Shown here piece by piece: positions 5,947-11,307 of a stretch of DNA of 11,307 bases. Location of the stretch: contig CAXYVC010000089.1 of assembly GCA_964292295.1 (NCBI GenBank), positions 1-11,307 of the forward strand, given 5' to 3'. How positions within the stretch are numbered: the stretch's first letter is position 1; every line of letters begins with the position of its first letter. The position numbers and the translations under genes were made by a program. This DNA comes from CAXYVC01 sp964292295. GTDB taxonomy: Bacteria; Acidobacteriota; Holophagae; Holophagales; Holophagaceae. A model generated the notes under the pieces. That model was not told where the DNA came from. It saw only the letters and a list, made by a program, of their open reading frames with translations, and made no database searches.

Positions 5947-8418
5947 TTGACCAAGCTCGTCATCGTCGAAAGTCCGTCCAAGGCGAAGACCATCACCAAG
6001 TACCTCGGGAAGGGGTACAAGGTCATGGCCAGCGTCGGCCACATCCGCGATCTCCCGTCCAAGGACCAGGTGGAGGTGGGCGGCGTCAAGCGCGACGTCA
6101 TCGACATCGAGAATGGCTTCCAGGAGCTGTACGAGGTGCCCAAGGAGAAGGCCAAGGTGGTCGCGGGCCTGAAGGCCGCCGCGAAGGAGGCCAGCGAGCT
6201 CTTCCTCGCCACCGACCCCGACCGCGAGGGGGAGGCCATCAGCTGGCATCTGGTGGAGGCCATCAAGCCCCCCAAGGCCCTGCCCGTGAAGCGCGTCCTC
6301 TTCCACGAGATCACGCCTGCGGGCATCCAGAAGGCCATGGCCCAGCCCACGGAGATCAAGAAGGACCTGGTGGACGCCCAGCGGGCCCGGCGCGTGCTGG
6401 ACCGCCTGGTGGGCTACAAGGTGAGCCGCGTGCTCTGGGACAAGGTCAAGCGCGGCCTCAGCGCGGGCCGCGTGCAGAGCGTGGCGGTGCGCCTCATCGT
6501 GGACCGCGAGCGGGAGATCCAGGCCTTCAACCCCGTCGAGTACTGGGTGCTGCGGGGCCGCTTCGGCGCCAAGCTGCCGCCCGCCTTCTGGATGAAGCTC
6601 ACGAAGCTGAACGGCAAGGCGGTGCAGTCCGGCAACAAGGAGACGCCGCGCCGCATCGGCAGCGCGGAGGAGGCCGCCTCCCTCAAGGCGCAGATCCTCC
6701 AGGCGAGCTGGAAGGTGAGCGGCCTGGAGACCCGGGAGAAGAAGCGGAACCCTTCAGCCCCCTTCACCACGGCCAAGCTCCAGCAGGAAGCGGCACAGAA
6801 GCTGCGTTTCAGCGTGACCCGCACCATGCAGACCGCCCAGCGCCTCTACGAGGGCGTGGACTTCGGCGAGGGGCCCGTGGGCCTCATCACCTATATGCGC
6901 ACCGATTCGCCCCGCCTCGCGCCCGAGGCGGTGGGGGCGGTGCGGGGCTTCGTGGCGGAGCGCTACGGCAAGGACTACCTGCCCTCCAAGGCGCGGGTGT
7001 ACCGGGGCAAGGCCGCCGCCCAGGAGGCCCACGAGGCCATCCGCCCCACGGACGTGCGCCGCACGCCCGAGAGCCTGCGGGGGAAGCTGGACGCGGACCA
7101 GTTCCGCCTCTACGCCCTCATCTGGCGCCGCACCGTGGCCTGCCAGATGGAGGCCGCCCGCTTCGACGAGACCGTGGTCGTGGCCGAGAGCGCCCTGGCG
7201 CAGGGCGAGGTGGCCACCTTCGAGGCGCGGGGCGAGATCGAGCGCTTCGCCGGCTGGCTGGCGGTCTACCGCTCCGACGACGCCGAGTCCAAGGCCGAGG
7301 CGGTGGAGGCCGGCGGGGAGGAGGACGAGGATTCCGCGGTGGGCCTGCCGGACCTGCGCCAGGGCGAGGTGCTGAACCTCCAGGAACTGGAGACCGACCA
7401 GCAGGCCACGAAGCCCCCGGCGCGCTTCTCCGAGGCCACCCTGGTGAAGGAGCTGGAAGAGGACGGCATCGGGCGCCCCAGCACCTACGCCAGCATCATC
7501 AGCACCATCCAGGACCGGGAGTACGTGAAGAAGGTCGAGGGCCGCTTCAAGCCCACGGAGCTGGGCATGGTGGTGACCGACCTGCTGGTGCAGGGCTTCC
7601 GGGAGCTGATGGAGCCCACCTACACGTCCGGCCTCGAAGAGAAGCTGGACCGGGTGGAGGAGGGCGAGCTCAGCTTCCAGAAGATGCTGAAGGGCTTCTA
7701 CGGTCCCTTCGAGAAGCTCCTGAAGAGCGCCGGCAAGGACATGGCGAACCTCAAGGCGGGCGTGCCCTCGGAGCGCACCTGCCAGAAGTGCGGTGCGCCC
7801 ATGCTGAAGCGCATCGGCCGCAACGGGCTCTTCCTGGGCTGCAGCCGCTACCCCGAGTGCGACCGCACCGAGGAGATCGAGCAGATGGAGGAGCCGGAAG
7901 ACGCCCCCGAGTGCCCTCTCTGCGGCGCGACGCCCATGGTGCTGCGCAAGGGCCAGTGGGGGCCCTTCTGGGCCTGCCCCAACTACCCGAGCTGCAAGGG
8001 GCTCCGCAAGGCCGATCCCAAGGGGCTTCCCGTGCCCGCGGACGAGCCCACCGGGGAGACCTGCCCCACCTGCGGCAAGCGCTTCGTCACCCGCCATGGC
8101 CGCTACGGCGCCTTCGTGTGCTGCGAGGACTATCCCAAGTGCGCCACCAAGAAGCAGGCGCCCCGGGAGGTGCTGCCCGTGCCCTGTCCCACGTGCGGCG
8201 GCGAGCTGGTGGCGCGCAAGAGCCGCTTCGGCAAGCTCTTCTACGGCTGCGCGAACTACCCGAAGTGCACCTGGCTCTCCTGGGACAAGCCCGTGCCCCG
8301 CGCCTGTCCCGCCTGCAAGCACCCCTTCGTGGTGGAGAAGACCCGCAAGCCCCGGGGGAAGGACCCCATCCAGGTGCTGCTCTGCCCCGCCTGCAAGCAC
8401 GAGGAGCCCATGGGCTGA
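5947..8418 (+). CDS. topA: DNA topoisomerase I (type IA), TTG start, five C-terminal zinc ribbons
   Basis: The 823-residue enzyme relaxes negatively supercoiled DNA by transient single-strand cleavage. The N-terminal Toprim domain shows E8 in LVIVESPSKAKT and the metal-binding D90-x-D92-x-E94 in ATDPDREGE. The catalytic tyrosine is Y316 in LITYMRTDS, which forms the 5'-phosphotyrosyl link. The late core motif EDGIGRPSTYASIISTIQ (505-522) is present. An acidic linker lies at about 455-462. The tail carries four topoisomerase-type CxxC...C...C ribbons at 612-638, 656-683, 706-732 and 747-774, and a fifth, divergent one at 787-816 ending in CPAC. The start is TTG at 5947, fixed by the canonical MTKLVIVESPSK N-terminus and by GGAAGGGAG 7 nt upstream. 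A TTGACC at 5895 could be a -35 box, but no good -10 follows at normal spacing, so readthrough from dprA is as likely. A strong terminator lies 20 bp after the stop. Confidence 0.98.
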   Translation: MTKLVIVESPSKAKTITKYLGKGYKVMASVGHIRDLPSKDQVEVGGVKRDVIDIENGFQELYEVPKEKAKVVAGLKAAAKEASELFLATDPDREGEAISWHLVEAIKPPKALPVKRVLFHEITPAGIQKAMAQPTEIKKDLVDAQRARRVLDRLVGYKVSRVLWDKVKRGLSAGRVQSVAVRLIVDREREIQAFNPVEYWVLRGRFGAKLPPAFWMKLTKLNGKAVQSGNKETPRRIGSAEEAASLKAQILQASWKVSGLETREKKRNPSAPFTTAKLQQEAAQKLRFSVTRTMQTAQRLYEGVDFGEGPVGLITYMRTDSPRLAPEAVGAVRGFVAERYGKDYLPSKARVYRGKAAAQEAHEAIRPTDVRRTPESLRGKLDADQFRLYALIWRRTVACQMEAARFDETVVVAESALAQGEVATFEARGEIERFAGWLAVYRSDDAESKAEAVEAGGEEDEDSAVGLPDLRQGEVLNLQELETDQQATKPPARFSEATLVKELEEDGIGRPSTYASIISTIQDREYVKKVEGRFKPTELGMVVTDLLVQGFRELMEPTYTSGLEEKLDRVEEGELSFQKMLKGFYGPFEKLLKSAGKDMANLKAGVPSERTCQKCGAPMLKRIGRNGLFLGCSRYPECDRTEEIEQMEEPEDAPECPLCGATPMVLRKGQWGPFWACPNYPSCKGLRKADPKGLPVPADEPTGETCPTCGKRFVTRHGRYGAFVCCEDYPKCATKKQAPREVLPVPCPTCGGELVARKSRFGKLFYGCANYPKCTWLSWDKPVPRACPACKHPFVVEKTRKPRGKDPIQVLLCPACKHEEPMG

Positions 8419-8438
8419 AGCCTCCGGGCGGTACGGAG

Positions 8439-8467
8439 AAAGGGCCCGGCGCTGTGCCGGGCCCTTT
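8439..8467. terminator. Bidirectional hairpin terminator between topA and rplS
   Basis: A perfect 12-bp inverted repeat (AAAGGGCCCGGC and GCCGGGCCCTTT) encloses the 5-nt loop GCTGT. It lies between the convergent ends of topA (stop at 8418) and rplS (stop at 8492). The A run at one end and T run at the other give TTT after the stem on either strand, so it can end transcripts from both sides. The U tract is short, as is usual in high-GC genomes. Confidence 0.88.
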
Positions 8468-8491
8468 CGCTTGCCGGGACGGGGGGCGGTC

Positions 8492-8854
8492 TCAGGCGCC
8501 CTGCTCGCTGCGGCGGACTTCCTTCAGGCGGCCGGCCTTGCCCAGCTTGGCGCGCAGGAAGTAGAGCTTCGCGCGGCGGACCTTGCCGCTGCGGACCACT
8601 TCCATCTTGTCGATGGAGGGGCTGTGCATGGGGAAGATGCGCTCCACGCCCACACCGTTCGAGATCTTGCGGACGGTGAAGGAGGTGCGGATGCCGCCGC
8701 CCTTGATGCCGATCACGATGCCCTGGTAGACCTGGATGCGCTCCTTCTCGCCTTCCTTCACCTTCACGTGCACCTTGACGGTGTCGCCGGGCTGGATGCG
8801 GGGCAGGTCGTGGCGAAGCAGGCCGGCTTCGATCTGGTCGATGAGGTTGCTCAT
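8492..8854 (-). CDS. rplS: 50S ribosomal protein L19
   Basis: The 120-residue protein is L19, which sits at the interface of the two ribosomal subunits. The sequence follows the family from end to end: LPRIQPGDTVKVHVKVKEG, RIQVYQGIVIGIKGGG, the SFTVRKISNGVGVERIFP core, and the basic tail VRRAKLYFLRAKLGKAGRL. Length is close to the usual 115-120. The ATG at 8854 is preceded by AGGAG at 6 nt and gives the family N-terminus; an in-frame ATG at 8905 would add 17 non-conserved residues. It is the last gene of the minus-strand group, 113 bp after trmD, the classic trmD-rplS order. A candidate internal promoter and two hairpins lie in that gap, suggesting it is also made independently of trmD. Confidence 0.98.
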   Translation of the reverse strand: MSNLIDQIEAGLLRHDLPRIQPGDTVKVHVKVKEGEKERIQVYQGIVIGIKGGGIRTSFTVRKISNGVGVERIFPMHSPSIDKMEVVRSGKVRRAKLYFLRAKLGKAGRLKEVRRSEQGA

Positions 8855-8908
8855 GGGATCTCCTGGTGGCCAGCGGTCCGGCGGGATCGCCCGGGGACAT
8901 GACACGAT

Positions 8909-8926
8909 GCCCGTTGCGTGACGGGC
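8909..8926 (-). promoter_or_regulatory. Hairpin at the 5' end of the predicted rplS leader
   Basis: GCCCGT and ACGGGC form a perfect 6-bp stem around the 6-nt loop TGCGTG. If transcription starts a few bases after the TAGACT box at 8932-8937, this stem opens a roughly 70-nt untranslated leader of rplS. It could stabilise the message or be a protein-binding site. It does not match any leader class I can name. Confidence 0.3.
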
Positions 8927-8931
8927 CTACC

Positions 8932-8959
8932 AGTCTAGCGGATCCCCCTTGAAAGACAA
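8932..8959 (-). promoter_or_regulatory. Candidate sigma-70-type promoter of rplS
   Basis: On the minus strand TTGTCT (8954-8959) and TAGACT (8932-8937) are 16 bp apart, about 80 bp before the rplS start. The -10 with its next bases, TAGACTGGT, is identical to that of the rpmB candidate, as is the spacer. The -35 overlaps the hairpin that follows trmD. Confidence 0.45.
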
Positions 8960-8965
8960 GGGGAT
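8942..8965 (-). terminator. Hairpin directly after trmD
   Basis: Only two bases after the trmD stop, ATCCCC+TTG pairs with CAAGGGGAT (9 bp with one bulged C) around a 5-nt loop. No U tract follows, so this may be a partial terminator or a processing/stability element between trmD and rplS rather than a full stop. It covers the proposed -35 box of rplS. Confidence 0.5.
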
Positions 8966-8967
8966 GT

Positions 8968-9756
8968 CTAAATCCGCCACCCCTTCCATCCCTTGGGCTT
9001 GGGCTGGTCCCAGGCCTCGGGATGCTCCACCTGCCAGGCGGCCCACTGCTCGGGGCGCGGGAGGCCGGGAAGCCGGTCCCGGAGGAAGGCGGCCCAGAGG
9101 TCGGGGCGCAGGCGCCGGGTGCGGGCCATGGCCTCCCGCAGGCGCCAGAGGGCGATGGCGGCGTGGTTGCCGCCCCGCAGCACTTCCGGGACCTCCCGGC
9201 CCTCGAAGCGCTCCGGGCGCGTGTAGTGGGGGTGGTCCAGGAGCCCCGAGGCGTAGCTGTCCTGCACGGCGCTCTCCGCGTTGCCCAGCACGCCGGGTAG
9301 CCAGCGGCACACGGCGTCGATGAGGAAGAGGGCGGGCAGCTCGCCGCCCGAGAGCACCGCCTCGCCGATGCTGAACTCCTCGTCCACCAGGGCGTCGATG
9401 GCGCGCTGGTCCACGCCCTCGTAGCGGCTGCAGACCAGCACCAGCTGGGCGAGGCCCGCCAGCTCCCGCACCTTGGCATGGGTGAGGGGCGGGGCGGCCG
9501 GGGTGAAGTGGATCACGCGGCGGGGCGGCTGCGCGGGAACCGACGCGAGGGTGTCGCGCAGCACCTCCGGCCTCAGCACCATGCCCGGGCCGCCCCCGAA
9601 GGGCGTGTCGTCCACGTGGCCGAAGGTGTTGCCGGAGAAGGGCCGGTAGCTGTGCGTGCTGAGCGTGTGGCCCAGCTCCCGGAAGGCGCGGCCCGTGACG
9701 CCCAGGCGGGCCGCCTCGAAGAACTCGGGGAAGAGGGTGAGCACGTCCACGCGCAT
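8968..9756 (-). CDS. trmD: tRNA (guanine-N1)-methyltransferase TrmD
   Basis: The 262-residue SPOUT methyltransferase uses SAM to make m1G37 in tRNAs with G36, preventing +1 frameshifts. It starts MRVDVLTLFPEFF. HVDDTPFGGGPGMVLRPE (47-64) is the family's early signature. The trefoil-knot SAM pocket is formed by LVLVCSRYEGVDQR (105-118), SIGEAVLSGGELPALFLID (129-147) and LPGVLGNAESA (153-163). By alignment with E. coli TrmD (R154 and D169), the catalytic pair is R151 and D166 of DSYASGLLDHPHYTRP, with the same 15-residue spacing. NHAAIALWR (197-205) is also typical. Length is near the usual 240-260. The ATG at 9756 has GGGAGG 7 nt upstream and overlaps the stop of the ExoD-like gene in TGATG, implying coupled translation. 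rplS follows, as in the classic operon, but rimM and rpsP are not upstream here. Confidence 0.97.
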   Translation of the reverse strand: MRVDVLTLFPEFFEAARLGVTGRAFRELGHTLSTHSYRPFSGNTFGHVDDTPFGGGPGMVLRPEVLRDTLASVPAQPPRRVIHFTPAAPPLTHAKVRELAGLAQLVLVCSRYEGVDQRAIDALVDEEFSIGEAVLSGGELPALFLIDAVCRWLPGVLGNAESAVQDSYASGLLDHPHYTRPERFEGREVPEVLRGGNHAAIALWRLREAMARTRRLRPDLWAAFLRDRLPGLPRPEQWAAWQVEHPEAWDQPKPKGWKGWRI

Positions 9757-10418
9757 CAGGCGCCTCCCAGGTGCATCAGGGCCCGAAGGGCGCGCCATGC
9801 CACCTCGGCCGAAAGCAGGAAGTAGAGGGCCGTGCCCAGGGTGAGGAACAGGCCGATCCAGGTGAGCTGGGGCCACTCCTCCAGCAGGGCCACGCCATAG
9901 AGGATGAGGGCCGCGGCGGGAAGGACATTGGCGAAGGGCAGGGGGGCGGGCAGGGCCGCCAGGAAGGCCGTGAGGGCCACCAGGAGGCCCAGGAAGCGCT
10001 GGCTGGGCGCCCGGCGGATGCGGGTGCCCCTGGAGAGCCACGCGAGGCGGGCCTCGATCCGGGCCAGCAGGTGCTTGATCCTGCCGTGGTGCAGGGGGTG
10101 TTCCTGGAGCCTTCTCGGGAGCCAGGGGTGCGGGGCGCCCCAGGCCATCTGGAGTCCCAGCACCAGCGTGGCCAGGCTCAGGATGTTGGCCACGCCCGGC
10201 AGGAAGGTGAGCAGCGCCAGGAAGAGCACCGCCAGCCCCCAGGCCTGTTCGCCGGCGGCGTGGAGAAGGCGCCCCAGGGTAGGCTCCTCCTGGCTGTCCA
10301 GCAGCTCGTGGAGGGCGCTGAAGAAGGGGCGCGGCCGGCGGGGGACCCGGCGCAGGAACCAGCGCCCGGGATGCCCCCAGGCGCCCGCGAGGACGTCCAG
10401 GGGGCGGTCCAGCTTCAT
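9756..10418 (-). CDS. ExoD-family integral membrane protein
   Basis: The 220-residue protein matches the ExoD (exopolysaccharide synthesis) family in layout. A soluble N-terminal part carries TLGRLLHAAGEQAWGL (47-62). Hydrophobic helices follow at about 59-75 and 76-94, with a Pro/Gly break (LPGVAN). Next comes a basic, likely cytoplasmic loop that includes PWLPRRL (98-104) and many Arg/His residues. Further helices lie at about 142-159, 162-178 (NVLPAAALILYGVALLE) and 185-203. ExoD was named from a rhizobial exopolysaccharide and alkali-sensitivity phenotype; its biochemical role is not known, so no reaction is assigned. The ATG at 10418 has no clear ribosome binding site; an in-frame GTG at 10451 would add 11 residues, closer to the yacG stop. 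The gene sits between yacG and trmD and overlaps trmD by one base. Confidence 0.8.
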   Translation of the reverse strand: MKLDRPLDVLAGAWGHPGRWFLRRVPRRPRPFFSALHELLDSQEEPTLGRLLHAAGEQAWGLAVLFLALLTFLPGVANILSLATLVLGLQMAWGAPHPWLPRRLQEHPLHHGRIKHLLARIEARLAWLSRGTRIRRAPSQRFLGLLVALTAFLAALPAPLPFANVLPAAALILYGVALLEEWPQLTWIGLFLTLGTALYFLLSAEVAWRALRALMHLGGA

Positions 10419-10461
10419 CCGGCTGCGGGAGGTGGAGTGGCGCGCGGGCACGGAATCGAGG

Positions 10462-10659
10462 CTACCGGGGCTCGGGTTCGCCCGCATCCTCGCTCCAGCC
10501 TTCCCCTTCCTCGGATTCCGGGGCCCCGGCGATCCGGTAGCTCTCCGCGCTCCAGGCTCCCAGGTCCCGGGTGCGGCAGCGTTCGGAACAGAAAGGGCGG
10601 GTGGGCGTGGTCTCCCAGGCGACCGGGGTGCGGCAGATGGGGCAGGGAACGGAGCGCAT
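10462..10659 (-). CDS. yacG: YacG family zinc-binding DNA gyrase inhibitor
   Basis: The 65-residue protein has the YacG signature. C6-x2-C9 (PCPICR) and C24-x3-C28 (RPFCSERC) make a four-cysteine zinc site, followed by RDLGAWSAESYRI (31-43), the family's RxxDLGxWxxExYxI. The tail is acidic (about 46-62), as in the E. coli protein, where the C-terminal tail helps bind GyrB and block gyrase on DNA. Length is normal. I chose the ATG at 10659; an in-frame ATG at 10692 would add 11 residues unlike the family. No Shine-Dalgarno sequence precedes either start, and a -10-like TACACT ends only 6 nt before 10659, which could mean a leaderless message. It is the first gene of the group yacG - exoD-like - trmD - rplS and is divergent from dnaK. 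Confidence 0.9.
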   Translation of the reverse strand: MRSVPCPICRTPVAWETTPTRPFCSERCRTRDLGAWSAESYRIAGAPESEEGEGWSEDAGEPEPR

Positions 10660-10665
10660 GGGAGG

Positions 10666-10694
10666 AGTGTAGGGAGGGGCGCCATGGAGCACAA
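10666..10694 (-). promoter_or_regulatory. Candidate promoter of yacG
   Basis: On the minus strand TTGTGC (10689-10694) and TACACT (10666-10671) are separated by 17 bp. With normal distance from the -10 box, transcription would start at or within a base or two of the yacG ATG at 10659. The -35 is weak (TTG conserved only), so the call is tentative. Confidence 0.35.
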
Positions 10695-10728
10695 CGCTTG
10701 TGGCTTCAGGGGGATGGTCCTGGTGGGC

Positions 10729-10753
10729 GCATGGTCATGAATTTGAACCATGC
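10729..10753. promoter_or_regulatory. Imperfect dyad between yacG and dnaK, possible operator
   Basis: GCATGGT (10729-10735) and ACCATGC (10747-10753) are perfect 7-bp inverted arms around 11 bases. With one bulged A the symmetry extends inward through TCA/TGA to a TGAATT centre. It lies about 30 bp upstream of the dnaK -35 box and about 35 bp upstream of the yacG -35 box, in an unusually A+T-rich patch. It is not the CIRCE element (TTAGCACTC-N9-GAGTGCTAA) bound by HrcA. Confidence 0.4.
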
Positions 10754-10784
10754 AGAAAATATGAGTCAAAAAGAGAAGATTGTC

Positions 10785-10812
10785 TTGACGGCTCTCGACA
10801 GGGTTTTACACT
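10785..10812 (+). promoter_or_regulatory. Candidate sigma-70-type promoter of dnaK
   Basis: TTGACG (10785-10790) and TACACT (10807-10812) are 16 bp apart, giving a leader of about 40 nt before dnaK. The -35 matches the vegetative consensus at five of six positions. A sigma-32-type -10 (CCCCAT) is not seen at the right distance, and there is no CIRCE dyad, so heat control, if present, works another way. Confidence 0.5.
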
Positions 10813-10860
10813 GGGCCCCGACAGGCTGGACCCGTCCGGACCCGAATCCTGGAGGAGAAC

Positions 10861-11307
10861 ATGGGCAAGATCATCGGCATCGACCTGGGCACCACGAACT
10901 CGTGCGTGGCCGTGATGGAGGGCGGGCAGCCCAAGGTCATCCCCAATCCCGAGGGCTCCAACACCACCCCCTCCGTGGTGGGCTTCAATCCGAAGACCGG
11001 CGAGCGGCTGACCGGCGCCCCGGCCAAGCGGCAGGCGGTGGCCCAGCCCCGGACCACCGTCTACTCCATCAAGCGCTTCATGGGTCTGCCCTACGCCGAC
11101 TCCGACAAGGAGCAGAAGCTCGTGCCCTACAAGGTCGACCGCTCCGAGAAGGGCGGCTGTGCCGTGGACATCAACGGCAAGCCCTTCAGCCCGGAGGAGA
11201 TCAGCGCCATGGTGCTCACCCGCATGAAGGAGAGCGCCGAAGCCTACCTGGGCGAGAAGGTCGCCCAGGCGGTCATCACCGTGCCCGCCTACTTCAACGA
11301 TGCCCAG
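10861..11307 (+). CDS. dnaK: Molecular chaperone DnaK (Hsp70), N-terminal part, cut by the window edge
   Basis: The first 149 residues of an Hsp70 are visible; the family's full length is about 600-640. The ATPase domain starts MGKIIGIDLGTTNSCVAV, with the phosphate-1 loop DLGTTNS (8-14). TPSVVGF (36-42) follows, and YSIKRFMG (68-75) contains K71, the equivalent of the catalytic lysine. ISAMVLTRMKESAEAYLG (114-131) and VITVPAYFNDAQ (138-149), the start of the second Hsp70 signature, run to the edge. DnaK refolds proteins with DnaJ and GrpE in the cytoplasm. The start is firm: GGAGGAG at 10851-10857 precedes the ATG by 3 nt, and the N-terminus is canonical. It is divergent from yacG, with about 200 bp between. 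No grpE or hrcA precedes it, so it is not in an hrcA-grpE-dnaK order here. Confidence 0.97.
   Translation, partial: MGKIIGIDLGTTNSCVAVMEGGQPKVIPNPEGSNTTPSVVGFNPKTGERLTGAPAKRQAVAQPRTTVYSIKRFMGLPYADSDKEQKLVPYKVDRSEKGGCAVDINGKPFSPEEISAMVLTRMKESAEAYLGEKVAQAVITVPAYFNDAQ

Noticed and set aside
6754..8400. 548-codon minus-strand frame opposite topA
   Set aside because: Antisense shadow with repetitive Leu/Ala/Gly/His composition and no ribosome binding site or family motif.
5925..8564. 879-codon plus-strand frame over topA
   Set aside because: It is an alternative-frame shadow of topA, rich in Gly, Arg and Pro, without recognisable domains; the topA frame carries all the conserved motifs.
10741..10810. 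CIRCE/HrcA operator or sigma-32 promoter before dnaK
   Set aside because: No TTAGCACTC/GAGTGCTAA arms are present, and no CTTGAA with a properly spaced CCCCAT; only a sigma-70-like pair and an unrelated dyad are seen.
10820..10850. Possible RNA thermometer in the dnaK leader (GGACCCG repeated, GTCC pairing)
   Set aside because: The stem would have only five or six pairs with a tiny loop and does not clearly cover the ribosome binding site, so it is not supportable.

Overview
The window is strongly G+C-rich bacterial chromosome carrying mostly core genes: ribosomal proteins L28 and L19, tRNA and ribosome modification enzymes, topoisomerase I, DprA and DnaK. All complete frames are intact, intergenic spaces are short, and I see no tRNA, rRNA, insertion sequence, phage gene or CRISPR array. 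The organism cannot be fixed from sequence alone. Gene content and protein style would fit Acidobacteriota of the Holophaga/Geothrix type, or another high-GC Gram-negative lineage such as the former Deltaproteobacteria. This is an inference of moderate to low confidence.

Layout, left to right. A minus-strand gene enters at the left edge (only a 20-residue signal-peptide-like start is visible). Upstream of it on the same strand is a 687-residue NtrY-like membrane histidine kinase. A putative DNA methyltransferase is divergent from the kinase (43 bp gap) and runs rightward. Convergent with it is a minus-strand group, rpmB - tsaB - rimI, with tsaB and rimI overlapping by 4 nt. Divergent from rpmB come dprA and topA on the plus strand, ending in a strong bidirectional hairpin terminator. 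The next minus-strand group is yacG - exoD-like - trmD - rplS; exoD-like and trmD overlap at a TGATG junction. Finally dnaK starts on the plus strand, divergent from yacG, and is cut by the right edge.

How the genes relate. TsaB and RimI commonly co-occur (t6A tRNA modification and protein N-acetylation). dprA next to topA is a linkage found in many bacteria. trmD followed by rplS is the classic end of the rpsP-rimM-trmD-rplS operon, but here the upstream partners are an ExoD-family membrane protein and YacG. Candidate sigma-70-type promoters can be read in front of rpmB, rplS and dnaK. Those of rpmB and rplS share the same -10 element, TAGACTGG, and the same 16-bp spacer.

I do not see a clear new biological system. 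The points most worth a second look are the solitary methyltransferase with motif I before motif IV, an imperfect dyad between yacG and dnaK, a possible leaderless yacG message, a hairpin that overlaps the rplS promoter, and a short DprA lacking its C-terminal domain. No stretch above about 300 bases is without a gene. The longest gap is the roughly 200 bp between yacG and dnaK.
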